Shown: positions 17,620 to 25,872 of the stretch, piece by piece
Numbering within the stretch: the first letter of the stretch is position 1
Layout: each line of letters starts with the position of its first letter
Origin: Bacteroidetes bacterium UBA6183
GTDB lineage: Bacteria > Bacteroidota > Bacteroidia > UKL13-3
Length of the DNA stretch: 38,320 bases
Reading direction: 5' to 3'
NCBI GenBank assembly: GCA_002422865.1
Contig: DITN01000096.1
Location: forward strand, 1-38,320
Position numbers and translations under genes: made by a program
Notes under the pieces: generated by a model
Told to the model about the DNA's origin: nothing
Database searches by the model: none
What the model saw: only the letters and a program-made list of their open reading frames with translations

Positions 17620-18313
17620 AATAATTTTATTAGGAACACAACTCGTTAAAGATATTGAAAAATTGGATCGTATTATTGATGAGTATATCGATCCTATTAA
17701 GGATATTACAGATACAGGTCAAGACATTTTAATGCCATTAAAAGTAATAAACTCACTTTTTGTATACAACAAGAAGCGGAAATTCAAAAAATTTCTAATT
17801 TCATTTGCTAAAAGTATTAACGATAGAAAAAGAGAATCATTAGAACATGAAAGATTGGAAGGTTATTTTAAAAACGAAAAAAATCTTAACTATTTTAACG
17901 ATCTTATTGAAAAGGCGATTCAATCAAATTCCGTTTACAGTTCAATAATTCTTGGCTATTATGCAGGATTAATATTGTCAGATGAGATTGAAATAAAGCC
18001 AAAAGAAATAATCACTTTACAGGCACTTAAAGAATTAAGCGACTTTGAACTTTCCTGTTTCACTCGAATTTATGCATGTGTAAATTTAGCGGAAGAAGTC
18101 GATATAAGTAAGTATAAACAACTAAATGGTATACAATTCCTAGCGGAGCTTACAATACAAAAAATGATTCAAGTGAGAATGGTTGAGGATCCACCAGAAC
18201 GATATGGAAATTCAAAAAATGGCAGGTTTTTATCGACAGATATTGCAGAGGAAATTCATTCAATAATTCAATTGGCTGGAATTGAGGACGAACTATTGAA
18301 TTATCAATTTTAA
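17609..18313 (+). CDS. Hypothetical helical protein paired with AlbA_2 protein
   Basis: This 234-residue protein is almost wholly helical by inspection, without a signal peptide. There is a weakly hydrophobic stretch around residues 112-123 (SSIILGYYAGLIL) and a C-terminal part that looks like a winged-helix tail (about 185-230). I recognise no family. The start lies inside the end of the AlbA_2 gene, implying translational coupling and probably a complex or toxin/effector pair. It could be the effector, partner or immunity protein. Nothing in the sequence decides between these. Confidence 0.6.
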   Translation: MKNEIILLGTQLVKDIEKLDRIIDEYIDPIKDITDTGQDILMPLKVINSLFVYNKKRKFKKFLISFAKSINDRKRESLEHERLEGYFKNEKNLNYFNDLIEKAIQSNSVYSSIILGYYAGLILSDEIEIKPKEIITLQALKELSDFELSCFTRIYACVNLAEEVDISKYKQLNGIQFLAELTIQKMIQVRMVEDPPERYGNSKNGRFLSTDIAEEIHSIIQLAGIEDELLNYQF

Positions 18314-18356
18314 CACATACTACATTAATTACCTGAGTAAAGTTTCTGAATATTTG

Positions 18357-18364
18357 TATTTTTG
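18357..18364 (+). promoter_or_regulatory. Promoter -7 box for the integrase
   Basis: TATTTTTG, an exact match to TAnnTTTG. The ATG at 18369 lies 5 bases after the final G, so the mRNA may be leaderless. No clear -33 TTTG is present at the usual distance. Confidence 0.45.
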
Positions 18365-18368
18365 ACTT

Positions 18369-20198
18369 ATGCTTGGAATTTATTGTCGTACATCCAAACT
18401 AAGGGAATTAAAATACACCATAGACAACCAAAAAGATGAGGGGGTTAAATGCGCTCAAACTCTTGGATTGAAATATCGTATTTATGTTGATGATGGAGTT
18501 TCTGGGACATTGGATGATTCTGTTCGAGATGGACTTGCGGATTTATTTAAGGATATTAGGTCTGGTGATATCACTCACGTATTCGTTATTGACCAAAGTA
18601 GGATTGAGAGAGAATCTAATACCTGGCGCCTTTTTGTTTCAATATGTTTGAACAACAATGTGAGGTATTTTCCAGCAGGTAACGAGTACAATTTAGATGA
18701 TCCCACGAACAGAATGTTAGCAAACGTAATGAGTATTTTCAATGCTTATTATGCTGAAATAACATCCAAAAAAGTACGAGCAGCAAATGCGAAGAAAGCA
18801 AAATTAGGTCTTACACATGGTTTATTACCTTATGGATACACAAAAGATCAAAACAACAAATATAAAATATTAGAAAGTGAAGCCAGGTATGTACGTTTAA
18901 TGTTCAATTTATCTTTAGAGGGTAAAGGTGCATATAGTATAGCCAACATATTAAATGAAAAAGGTGTTCCCACCAAATTCAGCGGGAATTTCAAGGGCAC
19001 AATTAAACGAAAGGATGAGTATACAAAGGAAATAAGATACTTTGATAAAGAGAAAGTAAAATGGAGAGGAAATGTAATATCAGATATATTAAAGAACCCA
19101 ATTTACAAAGGAGAGCGCACATGGAGACGACACGAAGATCTTGCGGATTTTGTAGATGGTAAAACGGTCAAACGTAAAGTAGTTGCTGAAGTAATCACAG
19201 CTGAAGCGCCCAAAATAATCGAACCTGAATTATTCGAAAAAGTTCAAGCTAACTTAGAACAAAATCGTAAAAATGTTGGCAGGAAAGATGAGTATCATTA
19301 TTTGTTGAATGGCTTAGTTTATTGTGAAAAATGCGGACGTCAATTCAGAGGCAAAAAGCGATTAAAAGCTAATGATAATGCATATAAATGCTCTGGCAAA
19401 ATTTATCCCAATGCAAGTTGCGATAATAGAGGAATAGGTATTCCTAAGCTAGATAGTTTTATCATCAGATATTTGTTTCTAAACAAAGATTTTCGAAACA
19501 GAATAAATGACTTCAGTACAAAATCGAAAGAAAAAATAGATTTTACAAAGACGATCTCTAAACTAGAAACCGAACTTAGTAATATCAAAAAGTCGCTTAA
19601 AAGGCTTTATACAATGATAGCTGACCCTGATTTTGAGTCAATTGAAGAATTAAAGTTGAATTTAAAAACGTTGCAAAACAAGGAACAAATCGTTCTAAAT
19701 AAGATTCAAATACTTAATGATAAGCAAGCTGATAGTGACAAAACAATTATCAAGAACAGAATTATTAACAGTATTCAATCCATCAATCCAGAGTTGTCAA
19801 AAGATAACATGGTTCTGGATTTTGAGGAATTAAAAAAAGCAATTCATTCTATAATAGATTGGATTGCTATCGATCATCAGAAAAAAGATAAAGGTGGGCA
19901 ATTCACGCTAAAATTGAAGATTAAAAATATAGATGAATATCATTACTTTCTTACAGATTGGTCGTTAATAAACTGGAATTTACTTGATATCGTTGAAAGA
20001 TCAACAGAACAGACTGTTGATGAAATTATTGTTCATTCGGCAAAACATAACTTTGATATTAAGCAAGAACTTTTACAATATGAAAATTTGACTCAAGCTC
20101 AGTTATCTTCAGGTTCAAAATCTAAATCACAAGATAAAAGGACGGGCTTAAAGGGTCGTATTATACTAGAAGACAATGAAATATATCATTTTGATTAG
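18369..20198 (+). CDS. Large serine integrase of the island
   Basis: In this 609-residue protein, residues 1-150 are the resolvase domain with catalytic Ser9 (IYCRTS). The recombinase domain (about 155-270) contains HGLLPYGYTKD and SDILKNPIYKGERTW. The zinc ribbon (about 310-355) has C319, C322, C341 and C351. A charged coiled-coil-like region (about 380-450) and a C-terminal tail follow. This is the architecture of phage- and ICE-type large serine integrases. The gene ends 6 bases from the broken TIGR02757 gene, so it sits at the right end of the element. No lesion is visible and it should be active. A recombination directionality factor was not identified. Confidence 0.93.
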   Translation: MLGIYCRTSKLRELKYTIDNQKDEGVKCAQTLGLKYRIYVDDGVSGTLDDSVRDGLADLFKDIRSGDITHVFVIDQSRIERESNTWRLFVSICLNNNVRYFPAGNEYNLDDPTNRMLANVMSIFNAYYAEITSKKVRAANAKKAKLGLTHGLLPYGYTKDQNNKYKILESEARYVRLMFNLSLEGKGAYSIANILNEKGVPTKFSGNFKGTIKRKDEYTKEIRYFDKEKVKWRGNVISDILKNPIYKGERTWRRHEDLADFVDGKTVKRKVVAEVITAEAPKIIEPELFEKVQANLEQNRKNVGRKDEYHYLLNGLVYCEKCGRQFRGKKRLKANDNAYKCSGKIYPNASCDNRGIGIPKLDSFIIRYLFLNKDFRNRINDFSTKSKEKIDFTKTISKLETELSNIKKSLKRLYTMIADPDFESIEELKLNLKTLQNKEQIVLNKIQILNDKQADSDKTIIKNRIINSIQSINPELSKDNMVLDFEELKKAIHSIIDWIAIDHQKKDKGGQFTLKLKIKNIDEYHYFLTDWSLINWNLLDIVERSTEQTVDEIIVHSAKHNFDIKQELLQYENLTQAQLSSGSKSKSQDKRTGLKGRIILEDNEIYHFD

Positions 20199-20226
20199 TA
20201 CCCCCTAATTTACCCTTACAAACATG
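20199..20226. other. Right island junction (attR region)
   Basis: The integrase ends at 20198 and the minus-strand TIGR02757 reading frame loses its expected continuation within these bases: it reads KRINMFVR, where the family normally continues into a WMVR-type segment, then runs to a stop after two more residues. The crossover dinucleotide should lie here. The exact core cannot be set without attL. Confidence 0.6.
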
Positions 20227-20735
20227 TTAATACGCTTGCAAGCCGAATGTTGAGCGGGTGAAGCGATGTGTTTATAGGTACGCGTAGGTGCATCCTCTAA
20301 ACTAAAAAACAATTTTCTAAAATGGTTCAATCCGTTTTCCACGGTTTCATCTGTTGGTTTAATACCAAGTGTAAATGCAGGCTCTAAGGAGTTGTGTTTG
20401 TTATACCAATGGTTTAAAAAGTGAATAAAATAAAGTAAGTCGGTATCATTAAAAGTACGGTGTTTAAAGCCCAATAAATTTTTCAAGTCTTTTTCGGTGT
20501 GATGTAAAATAAACTGATGTGGTTTACCATCCATTCTATCTATTAGTTCTTTACACTTATTGATGATGGTTACCCGTTGTCCCCAAGCAAATATTGCTGC
20601 AAACAATCCCATAATTTCAATGTCTGGTTTATGGGTAAATAAATGGGGTATACAAACTGGGTCGTTATCAATAAAACTTGGGTGGTTATACTGTTTTACT
20701 TTTTGATTTAAAAGGGTGATAATTTGTTTTTGCAT
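20205..20735 (-). pseudogene. TIGR02757/DUF2400-family protein, truncated by the island
   Basis: This 176-residue product covers the N-terminal two thirds of the family (usual length about 250). Recognisable features are IFAWGQRVTII (about 48-58) and the conserved segment with SPAQHSACKRINMF near the end. In family members this segment continues for about 75 more residues, which are missing. The integrase lies 6 bases away, so the break is by integration and not decay. The 5' end is intact. The family is a conserved bacterial protein without an established function. The missing 3' part should exist at the left end of the island, outside this window. Confidence 0.85.
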
Positions 20736-20747
20736 AGTTTAAATATA

Positions 20748-20778
20748 CTAAAATCATCAGTTTAACTGGTGATTTTAG
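20748..20778. repeat. 13-bp inverted repeat in the divergent promoter region
   Basis: CTAAAATCATCAG (20748-20760) and CTGGTGATTTTAG (20766-20778) are inverse copies with one mismatch, which would be a G-U pair in RNA, and a 5-base loop. It lies just upstream of the minus-strand gene starting at 20735, whose TATATTTA box overlaps 20740-20747. It may be an operator or a relic terminator; it has no T run. Confidence 0.4.
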
Positions 20779-20888
20779 GGCATCCAAATGTATCATATAA
20801 TCAACTAATTTACCGCTGTTGTAAACTTTATTGCATTTAATTACTTAAGTGTGTAGTTTGCCAACTGATAAATTTTTAATTAACAATC

Positions 20889-22952
20889 ATGAAATTTAAA
20901 ACAATGATGATGTTATCTGCAATGGGTGCAGGTGTGTTGATGCACAGTTGCAAAAGTGATAACAAAACAGGAGCTGCAAACGGTGGTGAAAGTAATTTTA
21001 ATTACGAGTGTGATCGTTTTGCCGACATTCAAGTTTTGCGCTATGAAATTCCGGGTTTTGATGAGTTAACACCAAAACAAAAAGAATTGGCTTATTACTT
21101 AAGTGAAGCCGCAAATTGCGGTCGTGATATTATTTACGACCAAAAGTATAAGCATAACTTGGCTATCCGTAAAACCATAGAAGCTGTTTTAACTTCATAT
21201 CAGGGTGATAAAAGTGCTGACGATTACAAAAAATTTGAAACCTACGCTAAGAAAGTATTTTTTGCAAATGGTATTCATCACCACTACAGCAACATGAAAT
21301 TTGTACCGGAGTGCAGTTTCGAGTTTTTTGCTGCTGCTGTAAAAGCTGCTCCTGCAGAAAGTCTTCCGTTAAACGGACGTACAGTAGATGCATTTTTAGC
21401 AGATATGAAACCAATTATTTTTGATCCTAAGGTGGATGCGAAAATTGTTGACCTATCAACAGGGATTGATAACGTGAAAGCCTCTGCCAATAATTTTTAC
21501 GAGGGCGTAACACAAGCCGAAGTTGAATCATACTACAGTGGGCGTATGAATAAAAATGATGAGCAGCCAATTTCTTGGGGTTTAAACAGCAAGATGGTTA
21601 AAGAAAATGGCGTAGTAACAGAAAAGGTTTGGAAAGTTGGTGGTATGTATACAGCGGCTATCGAAAAAATTGTTTTCTGGTTAGAAAAAGCCGTTAATGT
21701 TGCCGAAAATGAACAACAAAAAAAGACTTTAGCTTTATTGGTTGAGTACTACAAAACAGGTGATCTAAAGAAGTGGGATGAGTATAATATTGCCTGGGTA
21801 AATGATACCGAAAGCAGATTAGATGTGGTGAATGGTTTTATTGAGGTGTATGGTGATGCAATTGGTAAACGTGCTTCATTCGAGTCGGTGGTTTCGATGA
21901 AAGACATGGAAGCAACTAAACGTATTGCCCAAATTGCAGCCAATGCACAATGGTTTGAAGACAACTCACCATTAATGCCAGAACATAAAAAGAAAGAAGT
22001 AAAAGGGATTACTGCTAAAGTAATTACGGTAATTCAAGAAGCAGGCGATGCTGCTCCATCAACCCCAATAGGCATTAATCTTCCAAATGCCAACTGGATT
22101 CGTCAGCAACATGGTTCTAAATCGGTTTCATTAGGAAACATTGTTCACTCATACAATGTGGTTGGTGCTAAAAGTCCAATGATGCAAGAGTTTGCCTTAA
22201 CTCCCGAAGAAATTGAGCGTAATAAACAGTATGGTTCATTAGCCGGTGATTTGCATACCGACATGCACGAGGTAATAGGTCATGCATCAGGGCAAATTAA
22301 TAAAGGTGTTGGCGACCCAGATCAAACCCTGAAAAATTATGCCAGTACATTAGAAGAAGCGCGTGCAGATTTAGTTGCTTTATATTATGTGTACGATCAA
22401 AAATTAGTTGATTTAGGCGTGATGCCAAATTTAGAAGTTGGTAAATGTGAGTACGATGGTTACATGCGTAATGGTTTAATTACACAATTAACCCGCATTG
22501 AGTTGGGTGATCATTTAGAAGAAGCACACATGCGCAATCGTCAGTTGGTGGCTGCGTGGGCCATGGAAAAAGGTAAGGCTGATAATGTAGTAGAATGGGT
22601 GAAGAAAGATGGAAAAACGTATGTGCGTGTAAACGATTATGCGAAACTTCGCGATTTGTTCGGGCAATTATTGCGCGAAATTCAACGCATAAAATCAGAA
22701 GGCGATTATGCGGCTGCAACAGCTTTGGTTGAAGGTTACGGTGTAAAAGTAGATCAAACTTTATTAAAAGAAGTGCGTGATCGTTTTGCTAAATTAAACA
22801 CTGCGCCATACAAAGGATTTGTGCAGCCACAACTTAAAGCTGTTGCCAATGGCGAGGAAATTAAAGATGTAACAGTAACTTATCCTGATAATTTCTTACA
22901 AAACCAGTTAGAGTTAAGTAAGAAATATAGTTTCTTACCTGCTTACAACTAA
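20889..22952 (+). CDS. Dipeptidyl-peptidase III-like M49 peptidase, lipoprotein
   Basis: This 687-residue protein has a signal peptide with lipobox MHSC (C21). The zinc site of M49 is present: HEVIGH at residues 460-465 (two His ligands and the catalytic Glu461) and EEARAD at 489-494 (Glu490 as the third ligand). Length fits the family. M49 enzymes remove dipeptides from the N-terminus of oligopeptides. In Bacteroidota these are common lipid-anchored periplasmic or surface forms, probably for peptide nutrition. The gene stands alone with a terminator immediately after it. Confidence 0.92.
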   Translation: MKFKTMMMLSAMGAGVLMHSCKSDNKTGAANGGESNFNYECDRFADIQVLRYEIPGFDELTPKQKELAYYLSEAANCGRDIIYDQKYKHNLAIRKTIEAVLTSYQGDKSADDYKKFETYAKKVFFANGIHHHYSNMKFVPECSFEFFAAAVKAAPAESLPLNGRTVDAFLADMKPIIFDPKVDAKIVDLSTGIDNVKASANNFYEGVTQAEVESYYSGRMNKNDEQPISWGLNSKMVKENGVVTEKVWKVGGMYTAAIEKIVFWLEKAVNVAENEQQKKTLALLVEYYKTGDLKKWDEYNIAWVNDTESRLDVVNGFIEVYGDAIGKRASFESVVSMKDMEATKRIAQIAANAQWFEDNSPLMPEHKKKEVKGITAKVITVIQEAGDAAPSTPIGINLPNANWIRQQHGSKSVSLGNIVHSYNVVGAKSPMMQEFALTPEEIERNKQYGSLAGDLHTDMHEVIGHASGQINKGVGDPDQTLKNYASTLEEARADLVALYYVYDQKLVDLGVMPNLEVGKCEYDGYMRNGLITQLTRIELGDHLEEAHMRNRQLVAAWAMEKGKADNVVEWVKKDGKTYVRVNDYAKLRDLFGQLLREIQRIKSEGDYAAATALVEGYGVKVDQTLLKEVRDRFAKLNTAPYKGFVQPQLKAVANGEEIKDVTVTYPDNFLQNQLELSKKYSFLPAYN

Positions 22953-22959
22953 AATATTT

Positions 22960-23015
22960 GTTTTAAACTTTACAAAACGCCCGCATGCAAATGCTGGCGT
23001 TTTTTGTATTTTTGA
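22960..23015. repeat. 56-bp direct repeat, copy 1 (terminator plus promoter box)
   Basis: This is identical to 24766-24821 except for one base (T in place of G at 22995). It contains a hairpin terminator (22974-23005) and a TATTTTTG box. In this copy the ATG at the equivalent position (23019) opens only a 7-codon frame ending at 23042. The base difference puts a mismatch in the stem. Confidence 0.85.
22974..23005 (+). terminator. Terminator of the M49 peptidase gene
   Basis: AAAACGCCCGCAT pairs with ATGCTGGCGTTTT around a GCAA tetraloop; one C-T mismatch lies in the stem. Six Ts follow. Confidence 0.75.
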
Positions 23016-23104
23016 GGTATGAATAAAATTTTTCATATTTAAACGGATATTGCTTGTAATAAGTTTAGTATTGATTTACTTTCATTAAACCAAAATTAAT
23101 TGAT

Positions 23105-23782
23105 ATGAAAACACAACACAACACAAGTTATGACAACCTAAAAGCTTTTTTGCTTTTAGTTGTAATCATGTTCTATTCAAATTTAAGTTATTCGCAATCT
23201 AATGTTGGGCAGGGTCCCAAGCCTCAGGAAACTGATTTGGACAGACCGACTGGATGTTACTACCTTGGCCTTGAGGATGGTGTTGAAGGATACGTAGATA
23301 AATGCGTACCGTGCGCCTTACCCGATTTAATGCGTCAAATGCAGCCACCTTCTCTCTGCGAAAACGTGCTTAAAGATAAAGCTAAATATGGTTGTTGCCC
23401 TGTTTGTTGGGTAGTAATCGATCCTGAAAACTTTACCATTATGGTCAATTATCTTCGAGATTTGTATTGGAATAGAGGTTGGCGACCTACAAGTAACGAT
23501 AATACTGGTTTAACTCAGCTAATTACAGCAAAAGACAGTACAGGTGTTGGTCCAAAATGGGGTGTGTTTTTTCCTAAAACTAACCAATTTATTGTCAGCA
23601 ACACCAGTCCAACCAATATCACTTTGGTCAATCCAGTTAATAATACCTTTATGGGCTATGGTCTTAATACTACCCCTGTTAACGGCCGCATACAAATGGG
23701 AGAAGACTACCTCATTGATCAAATTAGAATTGGATTACAACTAATCAACCCCTGTGATTTAGGTGTAAGTATTCCAGAATAA
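23105..23782 (+). CDS. Secreted Cys-rich hypothetical protein
   Basis: This 225-residue protein has a signal peptide at about residues 1-35 (AFLLLVVIMFYSNLSYSQ), followed by a domain with many Cys in the first half (CYYLG, CVPCALP, CENVL, CCPVCW), suggesting disulfides in an exported protein. I recognise no family. It starts a two-gene segment (with the T9SS protein, 12-base gap) that lies between the two 56-bp repeats. Function unknown. Confidence 0.65.
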   Translation: MKTQHNTSYDNLKAFLLLVVIMFYSNLSYSQSNVGQGPKPQETDLDRPTGCYYLGLEDGVEGYVDKCVPCALPDLMRQMQPPSLCENVLKDKAKYGCCPVCWVVIDPENFTIMVNYLRDLYWNRGWRPTSNDNTGLTQLITAKDSTGVGPKWGVFFPKTNQFIVSNTSPTNITLVNPVNNTFMGYGLNTTPVNGRIQMGEDYLIDQIRIGLQLINPCDLGVSIPE

Positions 23783-23794
23783 ATTCATAAAATC

Positions 23795-24757
23795 ATGTTA
23801 CTAAAAAAAGCTATCTTATTTCTCTTTATCTGCAATAGTTTTTTTGCTTTTAGTCAACCTTATTTTAAGGTTACTAATTATCAATCTACTTATACAAATT
23901 TGGAACAACCATTTCCAATATTTGCTGATAAATATTGGGATGTATTTACCGGCCAATGCGCATATTTACCAATGCCGTTTTCGTGTAATTTTGTTGGGGT
24001 GAGTTATTCAAATGTTTGTGTTTCTAAATCTGGATTGATAACATTCTATCATCCTCAAAGTTTTTTGGCAAATCGAATATTTGCACTACACACAAGATAT
24101 AAAGAGAGAAACTTAGTTGCTCCGTTTGTGTCTTCCATAAATACTCAAACAGAGTTTATTGATGGGCAAAATGTTTTTAAAGTTGAATACCGTAATGCTG
24201 GTTTTTATCAATCAACAAACCCCAATTTATATGCTAATTTCCAAATTTGGTTATATGAGCGAACAGGGGTTTTTGAAATACACTTTGGAGATATAAATGC
24301 AGATACTAGCGCATGGTTACCAAGTAGCAGTAATACCAAAGGCCCCTACTGCGGTATAAGTTTAAATGAAGACAGATTGTTTGTTTTGTTGGGTGGTAAC
24401 TCTGAAAACCCTTCATGGTTGGTGCATAATGATACTTTTTTGTTAGATGTGCCAAAAGCAAACTTGGTATATAGGTTCACGCCTGTAACTACTGGTTTGG
24501 ATGCAGAGCCTGATGATATTGATGCCGTTAATGTATATCCAAATCCAACTACAAGTGGAATTAATATAAAACCGCATTACAATTATTCATCCTTTGATTA
24601 TGTAGTAACAGATATATTCGGCCGTGAATTGCTGAAAGAAAATAGTTTAAAAGGAGAGGTTAATATTCCTCATTCACGCCTCACCGCTGGGCTTGTTTTT
24701 GTTACAGTAACCGTTGATAATGGTAGTAAATTCACCAAGAAGATAATAGTTAATTAA
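23795..24757 (+). CDS. Surface/secreted protein with type IX sorting domain
   Basis: In this 320-residue protein a signal peptide (about 1-20, FLFICNSFFAFSQ) is followed by a beta-rich domain (about 25-235). The last ~75 residues are the type IX secretion C-terminal domain: VNVYPNPTTSG near 248, then FDYVVTDIFGREL and a final KKIIVN strand. The C-terminal domain directs export across the outer membrane and is usually removed. The globular domain is not assigned. It lies in the repeat-flanked segment with the Cys-rich protein. Confidence 0.85.
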   Translation: MLLKKAILFLFICNSFFAFSQPYFKVTNYQSTYTNLEQPFPIFADKYWDVFTGQCAYLPMPFSCNFVGVSYSNVCVSKSGLITFYHPQSFLANRIFALHTRYKERNLVAPFVSSINTQTEFIDGQNVFKVEYRNAGFYQSTNPNLYANFQIWLYERTGVFEIHFGDINADTSAWLPSSSNTKGPYCGISLNEDRLFVLLGGNSENPSWLVHNDTFLLDVPKANLVYRFTPVTTGLDAEPDDIDAVNVYPNPTTSGINIKPHYNYSSFDYVVTDIFGRELLKENSLKGEVNIPHSRLTAGLVFVTVTVDNGSKFTKKIIVN

Positions 24758-24779
24758 TTTTTAATGTTTTAAACTTTAC

Positions 24780-24811
24780 AAAACGCCCGCATGCAAATGC
24801 GGGCGTTTTTT
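24780..24811 (+). terminator. Terminator of the T9SS protein gene
   Basis: A perfect 13-bp stem (AAAACGCCCGCAT with ATGCGGGCGTTTT) around a GCAA tetraloop is followed by Ts. Intrinsic terminator; its T run merges with the next promoter box. Confidence 0.85.
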
Positions 24812-24812
24812 G

Positions 24813-24820
24813 TATTTTTG
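24813..24820 (+). promoter_or_regulatory. Promoter -7 box for the beta-barrel gene
   Basis: TATTTTTG, an exact TAnnTTTG match; the ATG at 24825 lies 5 bases after the G. The -33 region falls inside the terminator stem and shows no TTTG, so strength is uncertain. Confidence 0.4.
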
Positions 24821-24824
24821 ATTT

Positions 24825-25427
24825 ATGAAAAAAATACTAGCATCGTTATTGGTTATTTTCTTTGCAGCAAATGTGCATGCGCAATCTATTGAAGCTGGTG
24901 TAAAAGCAGGTATAAATGTAAGTACACTTAGTAAAGCACCTAATTTGGGCGATGCCAACTCAACCACAGGTTTTGTATTTGGTGGTTTTGTGCGTACTGG
25001 TGCTGCTGGATTTTTTATTCAGCCCGAAGTTTTATTAACCCAACGCAGGGGTGTTTTTACTGATGTCTCCAGTAAGTTAACAGTAACTAATACACTTACT
25101 TATTTAGATGTTCCAGTATTGTTTGGATATAAATTAGCTGTTTTTCGTTTTAGTGCTGGTCCAAATTTTCAGTTCTTAATGAGCGCAAATCAAGATGCTC
25201 CTGACATACTTAAAGACCCTAATTTTTCTAAAAATAATTTCAATTCAACAGCTGTTGGTTTTCAGCTAGGTGTTGGTGTAAATTTGGGTAAAATAAATCT
25301 TGATGCCAGATACGATGGTAGTATTGGTGATTTGGGTAAAACCATCACTACACAGTCGGGGCAGCAAATTAACTACAGTACACGAGCAAATATGTTTCAA
25401 CTAACGCTTGGTTACCGCATTTTGTAA
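24825..25427 (+). CDS. Outer-membrane beta-barrel (porin-like) protein
   Basis: This 200-residue protein has a signal peptide at about residues 1-19 (ending in VHAQ). The mature part consists of alternating amphipathic strands typical of the 8-strand outer-membrane barrel family common in Bacteroidota (AGVKAGINVSTL at the start, MFQLTLGYRIL as terminal strand). The final aromatic residue pattern suits barrel insertion. It is followed after 2 bases by the YjbR gene. The cargo is unknown; it could be a pore, an adhesin or a structural protein. Confidence 0.82.
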   Translation: MKKILASLLVIFFAANVHAQSIEAGVKAGINVSTLSKAPNLGDANSTTGFVFGGFVRTGAAGFFIQPEVLLTQRRGVFTDVSSKLTVTNTLTYLDVPVLFGYKLAVFRFSAGPNFQFLMSANQDAPDILKDPNFSKNNFNSTAVGFQLGVGVNLGKINLDARYDGSIGDLGKTITTQSGQQINYSTRANMFQLTLGYRIL

Positions 25428-25429
25428 TT

Positions 25430-25783
25430 ATGAATATTGAACTATTCAGGGAGTATTGCTTGAGTAAAAGGGGTGTTGAAGAAACTTTACCTTTTGACGA
25501 AGACACACTGGTATATAAAGTAATGGGTAAAATGTTTGCTTTAACCAGTTTTAGTGAGCCTGATAGATGCAACTTAAAATGTAATCCTGATTATGCATTG
25601 TATTTACGTGCTGATTACACTGCCGTTACTCCCGGCTACCACATGAATAAAACACATTGGAATACCATCATTTTTAATCAAGATCTTCCTGATAAACTTA
25701 TTTTAGAATTAATTAATCATTCTTACGACTTGGTGGTAAGTGGACTTACAAAAAAGCTTAAAAACGAATTGTTAAATTTATGA
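25430..25783 (+). CDS. MmcQ/YjbR family protein
   Basis: This 117-residue protein matches the small MmcQ/YjbR family: an N-terminal FREYCLSKRGVEETLPFD, YKVMGKMFAL, then NLKCNPDYALYLR, and HMNKTHWNTI near the centre. The fold is that of a double-winged or CyaY-like domain, and DNA binding has been proposed. It follows the beta-barrel gene by 2 bases and overlaps the next small gene at ATGA. Its cellular role is unknown. Confidence 0.85.
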   Translation: MNIELFREYCLSKRGVEETLPFDEDTLVYKVMGKMFALTSFSEPDRCNLKCNPDYALYLRADYTAVTPGYHMNKTHWNTIIFNQDLPDKLILELINHSYDLVVSGLTKKLKNELLNL

Positions 25784-25872
25784 AAACAGCCTTGTTTCTG
25801 GAGTTAGCGGGTAGTATTGTACTGATTGTTGTTTGTGTAATGGCTTTGTATCGCATGCGAAACAAAAAATAG
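25780..25872 (+). CDS. 30-residue single-pass membrane peptide
   Basis: ATG at 25780 overlaps the stop of the YjbR gene (ATGA). The 30-residue product is MKTALF, then a single hydrophobic helix (about 4-24), then the basic tail YRMRNKK, which predicts a cytoplasmic C-terminus. The frame ends exactly where the convergent LTA-synthase-like gene ends (25873). The ATGA coupling and clear membrane helix support a real gene, but it is short and I know no homologue. Confidence 0.5.
   Translation: MKTALFLELAGSIVLIVVCVMALYRMRNKK

Larger units (their letters stand above)
24766..24821. repeat. 56-bp direct repeat, copy 2 (terminator plus promoter box)
   Basis: This is the better-preserved copy; the hairpin is perfect and the ATG 4 bases after the repeat (24825) opens the outer-membrane protein gene. 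The one differing base is G at 24801. Confidence 0.85.

Noticed and set aside
23019..23042. 7-codon frame after repeat copy 1
   Set aside because: Too short to be a gene; more likely a stub left by the rearrangement of the repeat.
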